From Phyllobacterium sophorae (GTDB taxonomy: Bacteria; Pseudomonadota; Alphaproteobacteria; Rhizobiales; Rhizobiaceae), in contig NZ_PGGM01000004.1 in NCBI RefSeq assembly GCF_003010965.1, positions 1-64,000 on the forward strand: a stretch of DNA of 64,000 nucleotides, written 5' to 3'. This document shows positions 59,338-64,000 of the stretch, piece after piece (the first letter of the stretch is position 1; each line of letters opens with the position of its first letter). Below the pieces are notes generated by a model. That model did no database searches. It was not told the DNA's origin and saw only the letters and a list, made by a program, of their open reading frames with translations. Both the position numbers and the translations under genes were made by a program.

Positions 59338-59922
59338 TCAGATGGAAAGCCATTTGACAATTAGCGATTGCAACACACGTGCAGCCGACGCTTCGTCGAG
59401 ATTGCCGCGCATCATCTCCTTCGAAATCGCTTCTGCTGCGCCGACAATTCCTACACAACGCAAACGAAGTTCGATCGCAGGCAAAGCAGCATAGGGCGAC
59501 AGGGTTTTGCAATACAGGTCGACGTAGCCGTCGATCAGGCTTGCCTGAAATCTCTCCATCGCCTCATCGCCCTTGAGTGCTGCCGATATCGCGGACCATT
59601 CAGGGCCAATAGAACGGTAGCACGCCATATACGCATCGCTCATGACGCGTGCAATGTCGTCAAGCTGTTTTGGCGTTTCCTCGATCGCAGCAACAAGTTC
59701 GTCAACCTGCCGCTGATCCAATTGCTCATAAAGGGCAATCAGCAGGCCAGCTCTGGTCCCGAAATGCTCGTAAGCAATGGGCTTGCTCACGCCAGCCCGC
59801 TCGGCCAGATAGCCGAGCGTCAGAGCATCCGTACCCTGTTCCCGAATTATATAAAGCGCCGTACTCAAAAGCTGATTACGTCTTTGAGCCTTCGGCATTT
59901 TCTTAGCTGAAACTGTCGCCAT
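59338..59922 (-). CDS. TetR-family regulator of the saccharopine-dehydrogenase-like gene
   Basis: This is a 194-residue TetR protein, start ATG 59922 (MATVSAKKMPKAQRRNQLL). The helix-turn-helix covers about 10-60 (YLAERAGVSKPIAYEHFGTRAGL). The C-terminal ligand domain is of the TetR_C type with AMERFQASLIDGYVDLYCKTL. The longer frame to 60036 has no start site. It is divergent from the NAD(P)-binding enzyme at 60072, and a 47-bp double palindrome sits between the two starts, the likely operator. Confidence 0.9.
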   Translation of the reverse strand: MATVSAKKMPKAQRRNQLLSTALYIIREQGTDALTLGYLAERAGVSKPIAYEHFGTRAGLLIALYEQLDQRQVDELVAAIEETPKQLDDIARVMSDAYMACYRSIGPEWSAISAALKGDEAMERFQASLIDGYVDLYCKTLSPYAALPAIELRLRCVGIVGAAEAISKEMMRGNLDEASAARVLQSLIVKWLSI

Positions 59923-59965
59923 ACGGCTCGATCCTTCATGAACGTCAGAATTCCGGATTGACGGC

Positions 59966-60012
59966 CCTTGTATTATTACTATTAGTAACCTACTATTAGT
60001 AATAATACAAGG
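59966..60012. promoter_or_regulatory. Long double palindrome, TetR operator
   Basis: 16-base arms 59966-59981 and 59997-60012 (CCTTGTATTATTACTA and its complement) are perfectly inverted. Inside, TACTATTAGTAA occurs twice (59977-59988 and 59991-60002), each itself palindromic about a central T. Two dimer sites 14 bases apart in the divergent promoter region suggest cooperative binding. Confidence 0.75.
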
Positions 60013-60071
60013 AGCGAGAGGAATCGCCCCTCGCATTCACCATTGTCCAGTTTCAAGAAGGAGTCGAGGTC

Positions 60072-61082
60072 ATGTCATTACTCGAAACAAAACCTGTTCT
60101 GATCATCGGCGGTTCGGGTATCGTTGGAGCAAAAGCCGCGCAGATCCTGCGCCAGCTTCACCCGGATCTACCGATTGCTATCGGCGGCCGCGATACCAAC
60201 AGGGCGCAAAACATTGCCGAAGTCGTCGGCAATGCCTTCGCTGTCAAGGTTGATCTCGAGCGCAACGATCTCGGCCAGGGAGAAGGGACTGGCTATAGCG
60301 CGGTTGCCGTCTTCGTGAAGGATGAAACGCTTAACAGCATGAAATATGCACAGGCCCATGGCTTGCCATATCTAAGTGTTTCCAGCGGGGTATTCGAGGT
60401 CGGACCGGAAATGGCACTGGCCATACGCAACCCCGGACGTGCCCCAATCCTCATGGCGAGCAACTGGTTGGCGGGTGCCGCAACCTTCCCGGCACTTCAG
60501 GTCGCGCGTGATTTTCGTACCATCGACAATATCACGATCACTGTCGTGCTTGACGAAGAGGACATGGGGGGCCCCGCAGCTTTTGCGGATTATCAGCGGC
60601 TCACGGAATCCGCACCCAATCCCCTGCAACTCAAAGACGGACATTGGCGTTGGATCAAAGGGGAAGAGGCAACACGGCGATATACCGATATAGACGGCAC
60701 GGATGTCGAAGCCAACGCGTACTCGCCGCTTGACGTGCTCAGCCTCGCCACCGCAACTGATGCAAAGTCCGTACGTTTCGATCTTGTCTATGGCGTGTCT
60801 GCGAGCAGACGACGGGGCAACGCTTTTTCCACGGAGATAGCTGTCGAGACCAGTGGCGATCTGTTGACTGGCGAAAAGGTGCACCAGCGTCTTGATATCG
60901 TCCATCCAGAGGGTCAGGCTCCACTTACGGCGCTGCATGTCGCACTAGGTATCGAACGTCTTCTTGGTCTGCATGGCGGTGAACCGGTCAAACCCGGCCT
61001 CTATCTCCCCGACTTGCTGATGGATCCGGAATATGTCGTGCGGCGCATGAAGGAATTCGGCGCATTGTTTCGGCAAAGCTGA
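60072..61082 (+). CDS. Saccharopine dehydrogenase-like NAD(P)-binding protein
   Basis: The 336-residue protein begins with a Rossmann fold: VLIIGGSGIVGAKAAQIL (GxSGxxG, 9-26) and IAIGGRDTNRAQNIAE. The second domain resembles saccharopine dehydrogenase-type reductases (YLSVSSGVFEVGPEMALAI, NWLAGAATFPALQVARDF). True lysine-pathway function is unlikely given the TetR control and small size. It may reduce a ketone or act on a lipid substrate. GGAG lies nine bases before ATG 60072. Its regulator is the divergent TetR protein. Confidence 0.85.
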   Translation: MSLLETKPVLIIGGSGIVGAKAAQILRQLHPDLPIAIGGRDTNRAQNIAEVVGNAFAVKVDLERNDLGQGEGTGYSAVAVFVKDETLNSMKYAQAHGLPYLSVSSGVFEVGPEMALAIRNPGRAPILMASNWLAGAATFPALQVARDFRTIDNITITVVLDEEDMGGPAAFADYQRLTESAPNPLQLKDGHWRWIKGEEATRRYTDIDGTDVEANAYSPLDVLSLATATDAKSVRFDLVYGVSASRRRGNAFSTEIAVETSGDLLTGEKVHQRLDIVHPEGQAPLTALHVALGIERLLGLHGGEPVKPGLYLPDLLMDPEYVVRRMKEFGALFRQS

Positions 61083-61207
61083 TGCCAAACCAGCTGTGGG
61101 TTTCCGTCTGGAAGTGCCGCATGGCCTTCTCCTGAACAGCAAAGGGATGCTAAGGATTCCGCGCGCGCCACCTCGCGCGTGGAATCACTCGAACGCTTGG
61201 AGAAACG

Positions 61208-62725
61208 ATGAAGGTCGATATCGACATGGGAGCGGCGCCAGCCGGCGCGAAAGCCATGCTCGATCTGGAAGAGCTTCTGGCTACCCGCCTGCTCGTCCAA
61301 GGCAACTCTGGATCAGGCAAATCGCACCTGTTGCGCCGCCTGCTTGAACAAAGCGCCCAGTGGGTGCAGCAATGTGTTATCGATCCGGAGGGCGATTTCG
61401 TCACCCTGGCCGACAAGTACGGCCATGTGGTTGTCGATGGCGCTCGTACGGAGAATGAGCTGACCCGTATTGCCGCGCGTATTCGTCAGCACCGGGTTTC
61501 CGTCGTACTTGACCTCGAAGGGCTGGATGTCGAACAACAGATGCGCTGTGCTGCGGCCTTTCTCGGCGGCTTGTTCGATGCTGAGCGGGACTACTGGTAT
61601 CCGATGCTCGTCGTTGTAGACGAGGCGCAGCTTTTTGCGCCAGCCGTTGCCGGAGAAGTCTCCGACGAGGCGCGTAAGCTCTCCCTCGGCGCCATGACCA
61701 ATCTGATGTGCCGCGGCCGAAAGCGCGGCCTCGCCGGTGTCATCGCTACCCAGCGTCTGGCCAAGCTGGCCAAGAACGTGGCCGCCGAAGCATCCAACTT
61801 CCTGATGGGACGCACTTTTCTCGACATCGACATGGCCCGTGCTTCCGACCTTCTCGGGATGGAACGGCGCCAAGCAGAACAATTTCGTGATCTGGCGCGC
61901 GGTCATTTCGTTGCGTTGGGACCAGCGCTTTCACGTAAGCCACTGGCCGTCACAATCGGACCGGTGGAGACCTCTGCCCGGTCATCGAGCCCAAAATTGA
62001 CGCCACTGCCTCAGCCGGGTGAAGACGCCCACGATTTGATCTTCACGCCGGCACCGGAAGAGCGGCGTGCCATTGTCCGCCGCACGCCTCCTCCGCCAGT
62101 ACCGACCCCCACTGCCGACATTTTGAATCAGCTCACGCAAGCCAAAGCCCTCGTACAAGCCGAAGCTCCTGCGCTGACGCTTTTTCCGGAGATTGACCAA
62201 GCGGAGCGCAATGGTCGGATCGATTCGGTGATGCATGAAATGCTGAATGATCCCGACGCTTCCTTCCGCACTGATGCCGTCCTCTACCAGGACTTTCTCG
62301 TCCGTTGCCGTATTCGCCGTGTACCGGGCGAAGCACTGGCACTTCCCGAGTTTCGTCGCAGACTAGCGGTCGCTCGGGCTGGTATTGACGGAGAAACGGC
62401 GCAAAGCGAGCCATGGCAGCAGGCGCTGGAGCTGTCAAAGGCCCTGCCCGACGATGTTCAGGGCGTATTCTTCATTGTGGCGCAAGCTGCGGTCACAAAT
62501 AGCCCCTGCCCGTCGGATGCGACATTGGCCCGCGCCTATGGCACGCATTCGGCCAGGCGAGCCCGACGGCTTCTCACCTATTTCGAAGAACAGGGCTTGA
62601 TTGTCGTTCGCACCGATTTCACCGGCAACCGCGTCGTCGCCTTTCCGGATCTCGGCCGTGAGACAGCAGCCGGTGATCCGAATGGTCCCGACGAAGTCAC
62701 ACCAGAACAGCACGCCGCTGAATAA
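61208..62725 (+). CDS. HerA-like/DUF87 ATPase
   Basis: The 505-residue P-loop protein has Walker A GNSGSGKSH (32-40), then VIDPEGDFVTLADKYG (HerA-FtsK arginine/sensor region). Walker B is VVVDEAQLF (Asp138, Glu139), and IATQRLAKLAKNVAAEASNF is the sensor-like stretch. The second half has a Pro-rich linker (near 290) and helical domains, one resembling a winged helix (YGTHSARRARRLLTYFEEQG). HerA ATPases translocate DNA with nuclease NurA; no nurA is next to it, so the role (repair or a stand-alone helicase) is open. ATG 61208 follows GGAG. Confidence 0.85.
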   Translation: MKVDIDMGAAPAGAKAMLDLEELLATRLLVQGNSGSGKSHLLRRLLEQSAQWVQQCVIDPEGDFVTLADKYGHVVVDGARTENELTRIAARIRQHRVSVVLDLEGLDVEQQMRCAAAFLGGLFDAERDYWYPMLVVVDEAQLFAPAVAGEVSDEARKLSLGAMTNLMCRGRKRGLAGVIATQRLAKLAKNVAAEASNFLMGRTFLDIDMARASDLLGMERRQAEQFRDLARGHFVALGPALSRKPLAVTIGPVETSARSSSPKLTPLPQPGEDAHDLIFTPAPEERRAIVRRTPPPPVPTPTADILNQLTQAKALVQAEAPALTLFPEIDQAERNGRIDSVMHEMLNDPDASFRTDAVLYQDFLVRCRIRRVPGEALALPEFRRRLAVARAGIDGETAQSEPWQQALELSKALPDDVQGVFFIVAQAAVTNSPCPSDATLARAYGTHSARRARRLLTYFEEQGLIVVRTDFTGNRVVAFPDLGRETAAGDPNGPDEVTPEQHAAE

Positions 62726-63427
62726 TCAATCGATCTCTACCAGAAGCGGTACCAATTCTCCCAGATGCCTGATCTCCCGGAAACGCGGCTCGGCAACTGG
62801 CGCATCGACATGTTCGAGTACCCATGTCAATTCGTGCGGTACGAACACGCCCCAACTACCGGCCTCTATCGCCGGAACCACATCGGATTTCAGCGAGTTG
62901 CCAATCATCATGGCTCGTTCCGCACCATCGCCATGACGACTGAAAATCCGTGCGTACGTTTCTCTGTCCTTATTGCTGACGATTTCCACCGCATCGAAGA
63001 AATCACCGAGCCCCGATTGCGCCAGCTTGCGTTCCTGATCAAACAGATCGCCCTTCGTGATCAGCACGAGTCGATATTGATCGGCCAGTTGCTCCAGCGT
63101 TTCCTGCACATGCGGTAAAGTTTCAACCGGATGACGCAGCATTTCCCGACCGGCGGCCAGAATCTCGGCGATAACCGAAGCTGGAACCTGACCTTCCGTC
63201 ACTTCGACTGCCGTTTCGATCAATGAGAGTGTGAACCCCTTGATGCCGAATCCATAAACATCGAGATTACGCTTCTCGATGGCAAGTAATCGCTCGGACA
63301 GGCCGGCTACCTCGACATGAGCAGACAATAGATCCGTAAAGTGCATTTCCGAGCTCCGGAAGAACTGTTCGTTCTGCCAGAGTGTGTCATCTGCGTCGAA
63401 GCCGATTGTTGTAATGGAACTGGGCAT
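62726..63427 (-). CDS. HAD-superfamily hydrolase (YjjG/YfnB-like)
   Basis: This is a 233-residue HAD protein. Motif I is FDADDTLWQNEQFF (Asp11, Asp13) with Trp at an unusual place, motif II VLITKGD, motif III lysine in IVSNKDRETYARI, and motif IV GNSLKSDVVPAIEAG. DDTLW with the long alpha cap matches 5'-nucleotidase-like YjjG/YfnB enzymes. ATG 63427 follows AGGACG; the gene starts one base after the Kazal gene stop, so the two are probably cotranscribed. Its stop directly abuts the HerA-like gene stop. Confidence 0.85.
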   Translation of the reverse strand: MPSSITTIGFDADDTLWQNEQFFRSSEMHFTDLLSAHVEVAGLSERLLAIEKRNLDVYGFGIKGFTLSLIETAVEVTEGQVPASVIAEILAAGREMLRHPVETLPHVQETLEQLADQYRLVLITKGDLFDQERKLAQSGLGDFFDAVEIVSNKDRETYARIFSRHGDGAERAMMIGNSLKSDVVPAIEAGSWGVFVPHELTWVLEHVDAPVAEPRFREIRHLGELVPLLVEID

Positions 63428-63428
63428 A

Positions 63429-63854
63429 TCAACAGCGTCCTTCGCCAATCACCTGGTAACCCGCATTGCCAGCCTCGCAGGTATTGCCAAAAGTTTGGAC
63501 GGAAGTGCCGCGGCGGGCACAAACGGGCGCGTATTGCAGTGTGCACATGCGGGGCTGCTCGGGTCTATCGCGCCGTCCGTCCCAGCCGCTGTCCGGTCTG
63601 TCCTGAAAACTGCATTTCCCAGAACCGATAATACGATAACCTTTGGAACGTGCTTCGCAAGCATTGCCGAATGTCTGGCGCTCGGAATTACGAACGCCGC
63701 AAACCGGCGCATATTCGCGTGTACAAATCTGCGGCCGCTCTGGCCGCGGATGGTGCGGCCCGCTATCCTCTACCGAAACGGTACAATTGGCGGCTATGAC
63801 CGCCACAGCCATTATCGCACCAATTCTCAGGAAATTCCTCGGCTCCGCTTGCAT
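63429..63854 (-). CDS. Exported double-Kazal-domain protein
   Basis: This is a 141-residue protein from ATG 63854 (GGAGAGG upstream); a start at 63869 is possible. A signal peptide (IGAIMAVAVIAANC) ends in a cysteine, but the lipobox is imperfect (Asn before Cys). Two Kazal-like motifs follow: ICTREYAPVCGVRNSERQ with NACEARSKGY, and MCTLQYAPVCARRGTS with TCEAGNAGY. Each has CxxxYxPVC, then C and a final C. Such domains can inhibit serine proteases; in bacteria they are small secreted proteins of unclear role. It sits one base upstream of the HAD gene. Confidence 0.83.
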   Translation of the reverse strand: MQAEPRNFLRIGAIMAVAVIAANCTVSVEDSGPHHPRPERPQICTREYAPVCGVRNSERQTFGNACEARSKGYRIIGSGKCSFQDRPDSGWDGRRDRPEQPRMCTLQYAPVCARRGTSVQTFGNTCEAGNAGYQVIGEGRC

Positions 63855-64000
63855 GACCTCTCCCTTCATTCAAACCTTGCGCAATCAGATCAAAACAATG
63901 GAATCATTGCGCTATACCTCTTATCAGAAATATCGCTGTGCTTTATGCCTGTGCGCAGATGCACGAAGGGGATGACTACGGAGTGAACAGGCTCAGACGG
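63855..64000. other. Right edge, no gene recognised
   Basis: 146 bases upstream of the Kazal gene, A+T-rich in part, probably its promoter. No complete frame is visible. A gene could begin near the right edge on the plus strand, but the window ends too soon to say. Confidence 0.3.

Overview
The window looks like chromosomal core DNA of an alphaproteobacterium of the order Hyphomicrobiales (Rhizobiales), close to Brucella, Ochrobactrum and Phyllobacterium. The grounds are a BP26/Omp28-like SIMPL protein, a VtlR/LsrB-type LysR gene beside trxB, an LpcC-type core mannosyltransferase beside greA, sigma-70 rpoD next to dnaG, unlinked carA and carB, a UvrB with long terminal extensions, an EcfG-type stress promoter, and small-RNA hairpins with anti-Shine-Dalgarno loops. 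I see no tRNA, rRNA, CRISPR array, prophage or intact transposase gene.

Layout. 1-6.3 kb: a cut-off oxidoreductase, a HAD phosphatase, envelope genes (SIMPL protein, small secreted protein, a large OmpA-family protein with 47-residue repeats, YqhA). 6.3-12.6 kb: rpoD, dnaG and a Na/Pi cotransporter. 12.6-17 kb: an accessory patch with a 54-residue membrane protein behind an EcfG promoter, a second HAD enzyme, a frameshifted acetyltransferase, a DUF1003 protein, a three-hairpin small RNA, and a hydrolase/LysR pair enclosed by 34-bp inverted repeats. 17-28.8 kb: yqeY and carA, a DUF1348/TetR pair, an MFS pump, Lrp and racemase genes, a zinc peptidase, and carB behind a terminator-like hairpin. 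29-33.4 kb: an SbmA/BacA-type ABC protein with a degenerate P-loop, a secreted M66-like metalloprotease, a cold-shock protein.

33.4-45.5 kb: alcohol dehydrogenase, LysR, GST, aspartate aminotransferase, msrP, a second small-RNA candidate, the vtlR/lsrB-trxB pair, trkH, Lrp, and a minus-strand block greA-lpcC-GT25. 45.5-57.5 kb: a periplasmic sugar dehydrogenase, two DMT proteins, extensin-like lipoprotein, VOC, thioesterase, enolase-superfamily enzyme, lipoprotein hydrolase, SemiSWEET, HNH endonuclease and uvrB. 57.5-64 kb: two TetR-controlled divergent units with clear palindromic operators, a HerA-like ATPase, a HAD hydrolase and an exported double-Kazal protein.

The most interesting non-coding signals are the two minus-strand RNA loci whose loops carry CCTCCTCCC (cuckoo-type RNAs), one of them between msrP and the vtlR/lsrB-trxB redox pair. 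Next come the transposase-less cassette at 15.0-17.0 kb, the carB leader hairpin, and the EcfG promoter of the tiny glycine-rich membrane protein. All functions are assigned by reading the sequence; no database search was run.
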